Source: Pseudomonas sp. TNT3 (GTDB lineage: Bacteria > Pseudomonadota > Gammaproteobacteria > Pseudomonadales > Pseudomonadaceae). Taken from it: DNA of 64,000 bases. Numbering within the stretch: the first letter of the stretch is position 1; every line of letters begins with the position of its first letter. The stretch lies in contig NZ_WFGV02000013.1 of NCBI RefSeq assembly GCF_010095445.2, forward strand, positions 1 to 64,000, written 5' to 3'. Of this stretch, positions 16,913 to 25,182 are shown piece after piece. The notes beneath the pieces were generated by a model. That model ran no database searches. It was given only the letters and a program-made list of their open reading frames with translations, and had not been told where the DNA came from. A program made the position numbers and the translations under genes.

Positions 16913-17395
16913 TCAATGCCGCTCTAGCGCGTTCACGAGGTCGTGGAAGGCTTCACGGTTGGAATCGTTGAGGCCCATCAGGATCTTGTGCGCTTCGAGC
17001 ACCTTGATCCGTACGATCTCTTCGGACTGATCCTGGTCTGGCAAGTCGGTCAGGCATTCAGGGCATGGGATCGGGCGGTCAACGATGTTGAACACTTGCT
17101 CGAAGCCCATGGACTGCAGCAGACGCGTGATGTCTTCGTGGGTGGTCACGACGGTCGGCAGCAGGCCGACCTTTTGCCGCGACAGGATCGACAGTTTGGC
17201 CAGCAGGCCAAGGGTGGTGCTGTCGATGCTGCGGGTTTCGGTCAGGTCGATCACGATCGCGTTGAAATTCAACGCGGTGAAGATCCTCTCAATAGTCGCA
17301 TCCAACGCCGAACATAGGGTCAGGCGAACTTCACCGACGAACTTCAGGACGAAGGTGCCGTCCTGCTCGGCGAACTGGATTCTACCGGTACTCAT
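16913..17395 (-). CDS. rssC: Anti-sigma-factor antagonist RssC (STAS domain)
   Basis: 160 residues. The first 100 form a STAS domain (QDGTFVLKFVGEVRLTLCSALD, VIDLTETRSIDSTTLGLLAKL) with the phosphorylatable serine/threonine position in DSTTLG. The tail contains CPEC and ends in a helical segment. Its start codon overlaps the rssB stop (ATGA), so the two are made together; RssB carries a PP2C-type phosphatase that could reset RssC. The pair lies next to tal and dusA exactly as in P. aeruginosa (rssB–rssC). A role in general-stress sigma control is inferred from the family. Confidence 0.88.
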   Translation of the reverse strand: MSTGRIQFAEQDGTFVLKFVGEVRLTLCSALDATIERIFTALNFNAIVIDLTETRSIDSTTLGLLAKLSILSRQKVGLLPTVVTTHEDITRLLQSMGFEQVFNIVDRPIPCPECLTDLPDQDQSEEIVRIKVLEAHKILMGLNDSNREAFHDLVNALERH

Positions 17396-18576
17396 TGAAG
17401 ATTCCTGCTCAACACCAACAGGGCGATATCATCCGGCATCTCCCCTAGCGTGGCCAATCCAAAAACCTGCCGCAACCCATCCAGGGTGCCGCCCGCAGCC
17501 TTGACCCGTTGGGGCAACGCCGCTTCTTTTTCTTTGAGTGTAGGCTCTGGCAGAAGGTCCAGAATGCCATCGGACATCAGCGTCAGGCTGAACGTCGGCG
17601 GCAGCTCCAGCACGTGGTCTTCGTAAGTGGCTTCATTGAAGAGGCCCACGGGCAGACCACGCCCTTCCAGATAACGAACACTGTCCGGCGTGTACAACAC
17701 TGGCAACGGTAAATGACCACCGATGCTATAGGTCAACAAACCTGTCTCCTCGTCGATGACTCCACCGACCATTGTGACGTGTTTACCCAGCTTACAGCTG
17801 ATCAGGCCTCGGTTGATATGACCAAGCACCTCTGAAGGCTTGAATTCGGGCAATGTACCGCTGCGCTTGGATTCGAACAGCAAACGCGTGGTCATGAACT
17901 TCAACAGCACGGTAACGAAGGCTGATGAAGCGCCGTGACCGGAAACGTCCGCCAGATAGAACGCTACACGGCGCTCGTCGACCCGAAAGTAGTCGACGAA
18001 ATCACCCGAGAGGTACAGCGACGGGATGATCTGGTGGGCGAACTGGAAATCGTCGATTGTCCACGGGCTCACCGGCAGCATGTTCATCTGCACCTGGCGA
18101 CCGGCGTTCTGGTCTTCCTGGAGCAGGTTCAGGCTGGCTTCGAGCTCGCGGTTGGCCTTCTCCAGCTTTTCACGATAGCGCTGGTTTTCCAGCAGCAGGC
18201 GCGCACGATCAAGAGCCCGGCGCACAGAGTGCTCGAGCACAGCCAGGTCTTCGAGAGGCTTGATCAGGTAGTCCGCCGCGCCCAGGCGCAGGGCCTCGAC
18301 CGCGTCGTTCATCACGCCGGCGCCCGAAACCACGATCACCGGCGTTTGCGGCGAAAGCTCGGTGACCTGACGGATTAGTTCGAGTCCGCCCATCTGCGGC
18401 ATGCGCAGATCGCAGATGACCAAGTCGGGCTTGTCTTGCTCGAATACCTGAAGACCTTGCTGACCATTGCTGGCCTGCAGGACGCTGAAACCACTGTCTT
18501 CCAAATAGGCGGCGAGGCTCGCGCGCACTACTTCGTCATCATCGATTATCAGCAGCGTGGCACTGGTTTTTGGCAT
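17392..18576 (-). CDS. rssB: Response regulator with PP2C-type phosphatase domain, RssB
   Basis: 394 residues. Residues 1–125 are a receiver domain: acidic IDDDE, phospho-acceptor Asp56 in VICDLRMP, and YLIKPLED with the conserved Lys. A coiled linker (about 135–165) leads to an RsbU/SpoIIE-like PP2C domain with metal-binding acids in YLSGDFVDYF, LADVSGHGAS, LMSDGILDL and MPDDIALLVL, all present, so phosphatase activity is expected. E. coli RssB delivers RpoS to ClpXP; the Pseudomonas protein of this name keeps an intact-looking phosphatase, suggesting a partner-switch with RssC. The genes overlap by four bases. Confidence 0.9.
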   Translation of the reverse strand: MPKTSATLLIIDDDEVVRASLAAYLEDSGFSVLQASNGQQGLQVFEQDKPDLVICDLRMPQMGGLELIRQVTELSPQTPVIVVSGAGVMNDAVEALRLGAADYLIKPLEDLAVLEHSVRRALDRARLLLENQRYREKLEKANRELEASLNLLQEDQNAGRQVQMNMLPVSPWTIDDFQFAHQIIPSLYLSGDFVDYFRVDERRVAFYLADVSGHGASSAFVTVLLKFMTTRLLFESKRSGTLPEFKPSEVLGHINRGLISCKLGKHVTMVGGVIDEETGLLTYSIGGHLPLPVLYTPDSVRYLEGRGLPVGLFNEATYEDHVLELPPTFSLTLMSDGILDLLPEPTLKEKEAALPQRVKAAGGTLDGLRQVFGLATLGEMPDDIALLVLSRNLQ

Positions 18577-18850
18577 GTGGGCAAACGGCGCCAGAATTAG
18601 GTTGGCGTAGCCGGCAGGTTTTCAACCTCACCGTACTACTGGATTCGCTTTCTAGCCTCTCTGTCGCACCGCTTTCAGGCATTTGCCCTACACACAGTTA
18701 CACCAGAGGTGCCCTTCTAAGGCGCAGACGGTACTCCCATCCGCGGGGCGTTTCAAGCATACGGCGATGGTCGCTTGAGCTCTTTACTTGTCAAATGACC
18801 GGGAGTTATAAGAACTGTCAAAACCGTAACCCAATGGAAGGTTGAACCCC

Positions 18851-19150
18851 ATGAGTCAAACCGATCGGGACTATAGCGAAAAACGCGATTTCATCCGCAT
18901 GCGAGTGGATGCCGAGGTGGCGCTGATTCATGAGGGCGATGAGGTTCCAGCCGTCTGTATCGACCTTTCCAGCAGCGGCATGCAGGTTGAAGCGCCCCGC
19001 TTGTTTAAGGTCGGCGACCTGTTGAACGTGCGGATAGATTCAGAACATGCTGCGCTCAAGGGCCTTGAAGCCGACACCGAGGTGGTATGGGTCAAGGATC
19101 AGGACGGCGGGAGCCAGAAACTCGGGCTTACAATCTTGAAGATGAAATAA
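18851..19150 (+). CDS. PilZ domain protein (c-di-GMP receptor)
   Basis: 99 residues, essentially one PilZ domain. The c-di-GMP-binding motif is recognisable as EKRDFIRMRVDAEV (RxxxR) followed by CIDLSSSGMQVE (D-x-S-x-x-G). The start at 18851 has a GGAAG ribosome-binding site about ten bases upstream; an in-frame TTG at 18842 is less likely. It is divergent from rssB and followed by a terminator. Its small size and lack of an output domain suggest it acts by binding a partner protein. Confidence 0.88.
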   Translation: MSQTDRDYSEKRDFIRMRVDAEVALIHEGDEVPAVCIDLSSSGMQVEAPRLFKVGDLLNVRIDSEHAALKGLEADTEVVWVKDQDGGSQKLGLTILKMK

Positions 19151-19168
19151 CGGCGATTTCAAACGAAA

Positions 19169-19198
19169 GAAGGCGGCCTGATGGCCGCCTTCCTTGTT
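19169..19198. terminator. Terminator between PilZ gene and mlaA
   Basis: GAAGGCGGCC–TGAT–GGCCGCCTTC is a perfect 10-bp stem with CTTGTTTT after it; it serves the convergent PilZ gene (+) and probably mlaA (-). Confidence 0.85.
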
Positions 19199-19211
19199 TT
19201 ACCGGTCGAAA

Positions 19212-19901
19212 TCAAAAATCGTCTTCGACCTGACCGTCCTTGACCCTGAATTCGCGGTTTTGCAGGTACGCATTGCGGATGAAGATGTACTTGTCGCCAT
19301 TGATCAGCTTCTCGGCCGACAGCAAGCTCGCACGGGTATCGACAACATCCAGCGCCATGAACGAGTTACGCACTGGCACATCGTCCACGTAACGATAAGC
19401 GCCGACGTAGGAGTCAGCATACTTCGCTGGCGCATCGCGCAAGCTGCTCGGACCGTAGAGCGGCAGCATCAGGTACGGACCGCTCGGTACGCCCCAGTAG
19501 CCGAGGGTCTGGCCGAAGTCTTCGTCGTTGCGCTGCAGGCCCATTCGGGTGCCGACATCGATAAAGCCCAGCAAACCAAACGTGGTGTTGAAGATCAACC
19601 GCGCGGTATCAACACCCGCCGCGGCCGGCTTGGCTTGCAGCACGTCGTTGGCCAGGTTGCGAACATCACCGATGTTCCTGAAGAAGTTGTGAATACCGTC
19701 TTCAACGAACTGCGGCGTCACGTACTGGTAGCCCTGGGCCAAAGGCTTCAGCGCATAGGTGTCGAGCACATCGTTGAATTTGTAGATTGGACGGTTGATG
19801 CTTTCCAAAGGGTCATCTTCCGATGCTGCCTGAGCAACAAACGGAATCAGCAATACGCTGGAACACACACAAAGCTGAGCTAGAAGATTGCTCCAGCGCA
19901 T
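19212..19901 (-). CDS. mlaA: MlaA/VacJ family outer-membrane lipid asymmetry protein
   Basis: 229 residues. It has the MlaA core: DPLESINRPIYKFNDVLD, HNFFRNIGDVRNLANDVLQ, ARLIFNTTFGLLGFIDVGT and DFGQTLGYWGVPSGPYLMLPLYGPSS. MlaA removes misplaced phospholipids from the outer leaflet of the outer membrane and hands them to MlaC. The start at 19901 is fixed by an AAGGAG ribosome-binding site seven bases upstream. The signal peptide ends in FVAQA-ASEDD, a type I site; I see no lipobox cysteine at the cleavage point, unlike E. coli MlaA, which is a lipoprotein. The mla ABC transporter genes are not in this window, as is usual. Confidence 0.93.
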   Translation of the reverse strand: MRWSNLLAQLCVCSSVLLIPFVAQAASEDDPLESINRPIYKFNDVLDTYALKPLAQGYQYVTPQFVEDGIHNFFRNIGDVRNLANDVLQAKPAAAGVDTARLIFNTTFGLLGFIDVGTRMGLQRNDEDFGQTLGYWGVPSGPYLMLPLYGPSSLRDAPAKYADSYVGAYRYVDDVPVRNSFMALDVVDTRASLLSAEKLINGDKYIFIRNAYLQNREFRVKDGQVEDDF

Positions 19902-20097
19902 AGAAAAACTCCTTGGATTGTACTGACGTGGGCTCACGGCCCAGACGTTAAGCTCGACAGTATAAGACGGAAACGCCGCTTTAGGCAGCATCGGCGTCCG
20001 CTGCTTTAGGGACAGTGGCGATGTCAGGCGATTCACTTGATTGTCACTCAACTGTCATCGGCGACGCATAGCCTCGTACTATTTCAGGGACGTTGAT

Positions 20098-20718
20098 ATG
20101 CCGCACGCCGAAGTCTTGCCCCTCGTTGCTCCGCGCCTGACCGCCGTTTTGTTTGGTCTCAGTGGTTGCCTGGTGGATTTCGGCGCCCGAACCCGTGAAC
20201 GCCGCGACCTCTGCACCACTCACGCGGAACTGACTCCCGGCGCATTGGATAGCCTGCACAGCCTGCAGCGCCAACAGATTCCATGCGCATGGGTGGATGA
20301 ATTGCCCCCTTCCCTCAGCCATTCCCTGGCCCTCGCACTGCCGGAATGGGTCAAACCGTCGAAACAAATCGAAACAAACAATCCATGGCCGGCGCCTCAC
20401 GCCTGCTGGGAAGCGTTGATGTCGCTCAACGTTGATCGACTGGAGGGGTGTGTCCTGGTCAGCGGTGAACCACGCCTGCTGCAATCAGGCCTGAACGCCG
20501 GGTTGTGGACGATTGGCCTGGCGTCGTGCGGTTCGCTCTGCGGACTGGCACCCACTGAGTGGCAGGCATTGACGGCACAACAGCGGGAAATCAAACGTGG
20601 CAAAGCGACGGTTCAGCTGTTCGGCCTGGGCGTGCATTCAGTGATCGATCACCTGGGCGACCTCGATACCTGCCTGGCAGACATCAATCAGCGCCGACTC
20701 AAGGGCGAAAAGCCCTGA
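20098..20718 (+). CDS. HAD-like, phosphonatase-related protein with altered active site
   Basis: 206 residues. It corresponds in place and sequence to P. aeruginosa PA2803, described as phosphonoacetaldehyde hydrolase related. The first HAD motif reads AVLFGLSGCLVDFG, whereas PhnX enzymes have FDWAGTTVDYG; the nucleophilic Asp is therefore Gly. Later regions (LHSLQRQQIPCAWVDELPPSL, CVLVSGEPRLLQSGLNAGLWTIGLASCGSLCG) follow the HAD fold, with GLAxCGS near the phosphonatase-specific stretch. With the nucleophile lost it is probably not a phosphohydrolase; a binding or regulatory role is possible. The start is the first ATG of the conserved region. Confidence 0.78.
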   Translation: MPHAEVLPLVAPRLTAVLFGLSGCLVDFGARTRERRDLCTTHAELTPGALDSLHSLQRQQIPCAWVDELPPSLSHSLALALPEWVKPSKQIETNNPWPAPHACWEALMSLNVDRLEGCVLVSGEPRLLQSGLNAGLWTIGLASCGSLCGLAPTEWQALTAQQREIKRGKATVQLFGLGVHSVIDHLGDLDTCLADINQRRLKGEKP

Positions 20719-20843
20719 ACGCCACCTCTTTGACATGAACACATGCAGCTTATACGCGAGTGGATTAATCTAGAGGCAAGCCATAGACCTTTGGCATGCT
20801 GCTGCGGTCTATGCCAGTGCCTATCGATAAAAGGAAGAACGCC

Positions 20844-21107
20844 ATGCCTGCCCGCGAACTGCAAGAACAGCTCAATACTCTGCGCGAGCAATTGGAACAG
20901 AATCCGCCACTGTCCGAAGCCGAGCGCGAGAACCTCCACGATCTGATGCAACAGATCGAGCTGGAGATCGAGCTTGAGACCAAGACCCAGGATTCCAGCC
21001 TTGCCGACGGTGTAAACCTGGCGGTAGAACGCTTCGAACTCGAACACCCTGCCATTGCCGGCACGTTGCGCAACATCGTGCTGACCCTGGGCAATATCGG
21101 GATCTGA
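20844..21107 (+). CDS. DUF4404 family protein
   Basis: 87 residues, preceded by an AAGGAAG ribosome-binding site. Almost wholly helical and acidic: a coiled-coil stretch (ARELQEQLNTLREQLEQNPPL, LHDLMQQIELEIELE) followed by LADGVNLAVERFELEHPAIAGTLRNIVLTLGNIGI, where the conserved FE-x-EHP-x-L/I motif of DUF4404 lies. The function is unknown. Found in this same position, between the HAD-like gene and queF, in other pseudomonads. A strong terminator follows. Confidence 0.85.
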   Translation: MPARELQEQLNTLREQLEQNPPLSEAERENLHDLMQQIELEIELETKTQDSSLADGVNLAVERFELEHPAIAGTLRNIVLTLGNIGI

Positions 21108-21120
21108 ACCCGTTAAATGC

Positions 21121-21154
21121 AAAAAAGCCCCGCCAGTGATGGCGGGGCTTTTTG
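21121..21154. terminator. Intrinsic terminator after the DUF4404 gene
   Basis: AAGCCCCGCC–AGTGAT–GGCGGGGCTT with A-run before and TTTTTG after. Confidence 0.95.
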
Positions 21155-21195
21155 TTTTCAACGGCCGACAAAATGTTTTGAACTGCTCACCCTTT

Positions 21196-21250
21196 GTAGC
21201 AGGTGGCGAAGCCTGCGTTGAAGCCAAACGCAGGCTGCGCCAGCTGCTAC
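21196..21250. repeat. REPIN: two inverted REPs (GTAGCAGC family)
   Basis: GTAGCAGGTGGCGAAGCCTG is followed after a short spacer by the near-complement CAGGCTGCGCCAGCTGCTAC. This inverted pair is the typical mobile REPIN form, situated just past the end of queF. Confidence 0.8.
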
Positions 21251-21263
21251 ATAAACAAGATCG

Positions 21264-22094
21264 TTACTGACGGACCAGACGATGGTTCGGCAGTTGCACC
21301 TCTTCAGTGCTGCGATACGGGTTGATGTCCAGCCCGCCGCGTCGTACGTAGCGCGCATACACCGTCAATTTCTCCGGTTTCAGCAGCCGCTGCAGATCAA
21401 GGAAGATCCGCTCGACGCACTGCTCATGGAAATCCGAGTGCTGGCGGAAACTCACGATGTATTCCAGCAAGCTCGCGTGATCCAGAGCCGCGCCGCGGTA
21501 TTCCACAGTCACACTGCCCCAGTCCGGCTGGCTGGTCACCGGGCAGTTGGATTTGAGCAAATGGCTGTGCACGCTCTCTTCCACAATGCGTGAATCGTCA
21601 CAACGCAACAGCTCCGGACGTGGGTGCTCGTAGTTGCTGACAGTGATATCCAGATCGTCGATGCACACGCCCGGCAATGCCACCACGCCTTCGGCTTCAA
21701 CGTCTTTCAGGCTGCGGATGCGCACGCCGACGGGTTTGCCGGCAGCGGCGGACAAATCCTTGACCAGCGCAGCTTCGAGGCTCGAAGTATCGGCAAACGG
21801 TGTCTGATTCAGCGAATTGAGATACAGCTTGAACGACTTGGATTCGATGATATTCGGCGAATCCGCCGGGATGCTGAACTCGCCGATCGCGACGACGGGC
21901 TTACCCGATGGCAGCAACCAGGACAGCTCGAAGCAGTTCCAGAAATCCACACCTTTGTAAGGCAAGGTTTCTGCGGTCAGGCCCAGCTCGGCCCATTTCG
22001 CGGTGCGCGGAATCGGGAACAGCAGGGACGGTGTGTACGTGGCGATGTATTCGCTGGATTTGCCCAGCGGCGAGTGTTCGGCTGCGGGATGCAT
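21264..22094 (-). CDS. queF: NADPH-dependent 7-cyano-7-deazaguanine reductase QueF (CinQ)
   Basis: 276 residues, the long bimodular E. coli-type QueF. It reduces preQ0 to preQ1 in queuosine synthesis. The thioimide-forming Cys is in [17 protein letters not shown], the NADPH motif is [11 protein letters not shown] in the N-terminal module, and [21 protein letters not shown] completes the substrate pocket. It lies downstream of the cupredoxin gene on the same strand (about 100 bases between). In P. putida the same pair was described as the copper-inducible cinA–cinQ operon next to cinR–cinS, so queF may be partly copper-controlled here. Confidence 0.96.
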   Translation of the reverse strand: MHPAAEHSPLGKSSEYIATYTPSLLFPIPRTAKWAELGLTAETLPYKGVDFWNCFELSWLLPSGKPVVAIGEFSIPADSPNIIESKSFKLYLNSLNQTPFADTSSLEAALVKDLSAAAGKPVGVRIRSLKDVEAEGVVALPGVCIDDLDITVSNYEHPRPELLRCDDSRIVEESVHSHLLKSNCPVTSQPDWGSVTVEYRGAALDHASLLEYIVSFRQHSDFHEQCVERIFLDLQRLLKPEKLTVYARYVRRGGLDINPYRSTEEVQLPNHRLVRQ

Positions 22095-22196
22095 GGCGGA
22101 AACCTGACTGAAGAATCAGCCGATTCTAACAGCCTTTGCGCCCGCCTTTGAGTGCTGTTACAGAGGGTTTTCCTCTACACCGGTTTCCGCGGTGTT

Positions 22197-22724
22197 TTAC
22201 TTAGCTGCGTCTACGGTCAACTTGCCGACCATGCCCGCCTGGTAATGGCCAGGAATATTGCAGGCAAATTCCAGGTTGGTGGCTTTGCTGAACGTCCAGG
22301 TCAACTCGGCGGTTTTGCCGGGCTCCACCAGTACGCTATTGGGGTCATCGTGCTTCATACCATGATCCATTTTGCCCATGGCGCCGTGGTCCATTTTCTT
22401 CATGCCTGTCGGCGTCAGCATGCCGCTTTGCTGCATTTGCAGCATTTCCTGTTGATGACGGGCATGCATCGCCGCGTCACCCAGGTTGAATTCGTGCAGC
22501 AGCTGACCTTTATTCACCAGCACAAAGCGCACCGTTTCCCCTGCCTTAACCTCGATGGCCTTGGGGTCGAACGACATATCGCCCATCACCACTTCAATGC
22601 TGCGCGTCGCCTTGGACGCTGGCGCCGGCTGACCGAAATCGTAAGAGTGCGCGGGCGCCGCCCATGTCGGCGTGCTCAGCGCCAACAGGCAGGCGCACAG
22701 CAGAAGAGGTTTGTGCAAAAACAT
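22197..22724 (-). CDS. cinA: Copper-inducible plastocyanin/azurin-like cupredoxin (CinA)
   Basis: 175 residues. The start at 22724 is preferred over an ATG six bases upstream because the GGAG site sits seven bases before it, and too close to the other. After a signal peptide (to TWA-APAH) comes a cupredoxin barrel: VVMGDMSFDPKAIEVKAGETV with the first copper His in LLHEFNLG, then Cys, His and Met ligands in FACNIPGHYQAGM. Between them is a Met/His-rich insert (MHARHQQEMLQMQQSGML, KKMDHGAMGKMDHGMKHDD), probably an extra copper site. It is divergent from the copper two-component genes with a CopR box between, so it is likely induced by copper and acts in the periplasm. Confidence 0.9.
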   Translation of the reverse strand: MFLHKPLLLCACLLALSTPTWAAPAHSYDFGQPAPASKATRSIEVVMGDMSFDPKAIEVKAGETVRFVLVNKGQLLHEFNLGDAAMHARHQQEMLQMQQSGMLTPTGMKKMDHGAMGKMDHGMKHDDPNSVLVEPGKTAELTWTFSKATNLEFACNIPGHYQAGMVGKLTVDAAK

Positions 22725-22801
22725 AGTCATACTCCAACAAGATAAGGTTCAGCCTGCAGAAGACATTAAACTGCTGTCACTGGCTTGAACCTGACAGCCA
22801 G

Positions 22802-22817
22802 ATTACAACTTTGTCAG
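22802..22817. promoter_or_regulatory. CopR/CinR operator box
   Basis: ATTAC-AACTT-TGTCAG is an exact match, on the reverse strand, to the published Pseudomonas CopR consensus CTGACA-N5-GTAAT. It lies in the gap between cinA (-) and copR (+) and can serve both. Confidence 0.82.
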
Positions 22818-22879
22818 GTTGGCCAGCATTCACGCTGCCCACGGTATAAAGCATTCGCTCCATTAGCCTCGAGTTATCC

Positions 22880-23560
22880 ATGAAACTGCTGATCGTCGAA
22901 GACCAACTGAAAACCGGCCACTACTTGCGCCAGGGCTTGACCGAGGCCGGGTTCAACACCGAACTGGTGGCCGATGGCAGCACTGGTCAGCAGCTGGCAT
23001 TGAGTGGCGATTACGCCCTGTTGATCCTCGACGTGATGCTGCCCGGTCGCGATGGCTGGCAGATCCTGCAAGCGGTCCGCGGTGCCGGACTGGATACGCC
23101 GGTACTGTTTCTGACCGCCCGTGACGCAGTGGAAGACCGGGTTCATGGTCTGGAGCTGGGAGCCGACGACTACCTCGTCAAACCGTTCGCCTTTTCCGAG
23201 CTCCTGGCCAGGGTCCGCAGCCTGTTGCGGCGCGGCAGTGCGCCGCCTCAGGACACCAGCCTGCAACTGGCTGACTTGCGCCTCGACCTCATCCGCCGCC
23301 GGGTCGAACGCAGCGGTCAGCGCATCGACCTGACAGCCAAGGAATTCGCCCTGCTGGAGATGCTGTTGCGCCGACAGGGCGAAGTGCTGCCCAAGTCATT
23401 GATCGCGTCCCAGGTCTGGGACATGAATTTCGACAGCGACACCAACGTCATCGAAGTGGCCATCCGCCGCTTGCGCCTGAAAGTCGATGATGAATTCCCC
23501 AACAAATTGATTCATACCGTACGCGGCATGGGTTACGTCCTTGAAGAGCGCCCCGCCTGA
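22880..23560 (+). CDS. copR: Copper-responsive response regulator (CopR/CinR)
   Basis: 226 residues, OmpR-family. The receiver has Glu-Asp (VEDQ), Asp in [13 protein letters not shown], and Lys in [15 protein letters not shown]; the winged helix ([20 protein letters not shown] … [14 protein letters not shown] … RGMGYVLEE) binds DNA. It pairs with the overlapping sensor copS (TGATG junction) and is divergent from cinA. It corresponds to P. aeruginosa CopR and P. putida CinR. It probably activates cinA–queF and its own operon through the box at 22802. Confidence 0.94.
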   Translation: MKLLIVEDQLKTGHYLRQGLTEAGFNTELVADGSTGQQLALSGDYALLILDVMLPGRDGWQILQAVRGAGLDTPVLFLTARDAVEDRVHGLELGADDYLVKPFAFSELLARVRSLLRRGSAPPQDTSLQLADLRLDLIRRRVERSGQRIDLTAKEFALLEMLLRRQGEVLPKSLIASQVWDMNFDSDTNVIEVAIRRLRLKVDDEFPNKLIHTVRGMGYVLEERPA

Positions 23561-24909
23561 TGCGTCGATTGTCCTTGAGCAGTCGCCTGGCGCTGTTGTT
23601 TGCCGCCTGCACGGCCGTGGTGTCGTTGTTCGCTGGCGTGTTGTTCAACCGTGCCAGCGAGGCGCACTTCATCGAACTTGATCAACAGTTGCTGGAGGGC
23701 AAGTTGATTGGCCTGCGCCGGTCGCTGCAGGACATTCAGTCCAGTACTAGCGAAGTCAAACTGGCAGATGAGTTGAGTCGACAGGCGGATCTGTATCTGC
23801 GGATCACGGGCAGCGATGGTCAGCGCTGGTACGACAGCTCGGCGCACCTGCCGGAGACACTTGCGCAGACACCAGGCCTGTCGACCCTCAAAGGTGATGG
23901 CACGGACTATCGAGTCCTGAACGCGCCACTCTACCCCGACAAACCCGATTCGCCGCAACTGACGCTGTTGCTGGACATCACTCATCACCAGCACTTTCTA
24001 CAGCGCATGCAGCACTTGATCTGGTTGACTGTCGGACTCTCCGCATTGGCCACTGCGTTGCTCGGCGCCTGGGCGGCGCGTAGCGGGTTGCGACCATTGC
24101 GGCGCATGAGCGCGGTGGCTCGCGGGGTGTCGGCGCAATCGCTCAACGCGCGTTTGCCCGAAGAAAACATGCCACCAGAACTCGCGGAAATGGCCCACCA
24201 CTTCAACGCCATGCTCGGGCGCCTGGACGACTCCTTTCAGCGACTCTCTGCGTTCTCCGCCGACATTGCCCATGAACTGCGCACGCCGCTGTCGAACCTG
24301 CTGACCCACACGCAAGTCACCCTCACCCGCCCACGTCCGATCGAGGACTATCGCGAGGCACTGCACAGCAACCTCGAAGAGCTGCAATGGATGGCGCAAC
24401 TGGTCAACGACATGCTGTACCTGGCCAAGGCGGACCACGGGTTGTTGATGCCCAGTCGCGAACCGCTGAACCTGGCGGACGAGGTGGATGTGTTGCTGGA
24501 ATTTTTTGCGCCTTTGGCCGATGACTCCCACGTGACGGTGAGCCGTGAGGGCACTGCACGCATGGTGGGCGATCGCAGCATGTTGCGGCGCGCGCTTTCC
24601 AACCTGCTGGATAACGCGTTGCGGTTCACGCCGGTCGATGGCGAAGTGCGGGTGCGGATCACTGATCAACCGCAAGGGTTGAGCCTGACCATTGAGAACA
24701 CGGGCGACGAGGTTTCCGAGGCGTTGTTGCCGAGGTTGTTTGATCGTTTCTACCGGGCTGATCCGGCACGCCAGGAAGGCAGCAGTGAGCACGCGGGCTT
24801 GGGGCTGGCGATCACCCGTTCGATCATACGTGCCCATGGCGGGCAGATCTGGTGTGAATCGGAGAAGGGTTTGACGCGGTTTGTGATCGAGCTGCCAAGG
24901 GGAGATTGA
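23560..24909 (+). CDS. copS: Copper-sensing histidine kinase (CopS/CinS)
   Basis: 449 residues. Two membrane helices (about 10–30 and 150–170) flank a periplasmic sensor of about 120 residues, followed by HAMP (RPLRRMSAVARGVSAQSL), an H-box (SADIAHELRTPLSNL) and an ATPase domain (N-box ALSNLLDNALRF, G-boxes GLSLTIENTGDE, HAGLGLAITRSI). This is the CusS/IrlB heavy-metal sensor type. The start codon overlaps the copR stop. The small regulator ptrA found at this locus in P. aeruginosa is absent. Confidence 0.94.
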   Translation: MRRLSLSSRLALLFAACTAVVSLFAGVLFNRASEAHFIELDQQLLEGKLIGLRRSLQDIQSSTSEVKLADELSRQADLYLRITGSDGQRWYDSSAHLPETLAQTPGLSTLKGDGTDYRVLNAPLYPDKPDSPQLTLLLDITHHQHFLQRMQHLIWLTVGLSALATALLGAWAARSGLRPLRRMSAVARGVSAQSLNARLPEENMPPELAEMAHHFNAMLGRLDDSFQRLSAFSADIAHELRTPLSNLLTHTQVTLTRPRPIEDYREALHSNLEELQWMAQLVNDMLYLAKADHGLLMPSREPLNLADEVDVLLEFFAPLADDSHVTVSREGTARMVGDRSMLRRALSNLLDNALRFTPVDGEVRVRITDQPQGLSLTIENTGDEVSEALLPRLFDRFYRADPARQEGSSEHAGLGLAITRSIIRAHGGQIWCESEKGLTRFVIELPRGD

Positions 24910-24920
24910 GGCCAGCAGCG

Positions 24921-25182
24921 CCGGCCTCATCGCGAGCAAGCTCGGCTCCCACAGGGATCGAGTTGAGCCACAGATTCAGGGTCAACTCCAAAACCTGTAG
25001 GAGCCGAGCTTGCTCGCGATGGCGGTCTACCGGCTACGAAAAACGCAACGCGTGAGCCTGCTCAAAACCTGTGGGAGCCGAGCTTGCTCGCGATAGCGGT
25101 CTACCGGCTACGAAAAACGCAACGCGTGAGCCTGCTCGAAACCTGTGGGAGCCGAGCTTGCTCGCGATGGCGGACTGAAGTC
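24921..25182. repeat. 74-bp tandem repeat with REP and copies of the lolE 3' end
   Basis: Units begin at 24991, 25065 and 25139 with a 74-base period: two full copies and a third that runs into the end of lolE. Each unit holds a REP (GGAGCCGAGCTTGCTCGCGA) plus a segment that, read on the - strand, is a slightly altered copy of the last codons of lolE (EQAHALRFS-stop against EPAHALRYS-stop in the gene). An inverted single REP lies at about 24931–24955. The gap between copS and lolE contains no gene. Confidence 0.9.

Noticed and set aside
24921..25182. Possible CRISPR array
   Set aside because: The repeated units are directly adjacent 74-base copies without unique spacers and contain a REP and a gene end; no cas genes are present.
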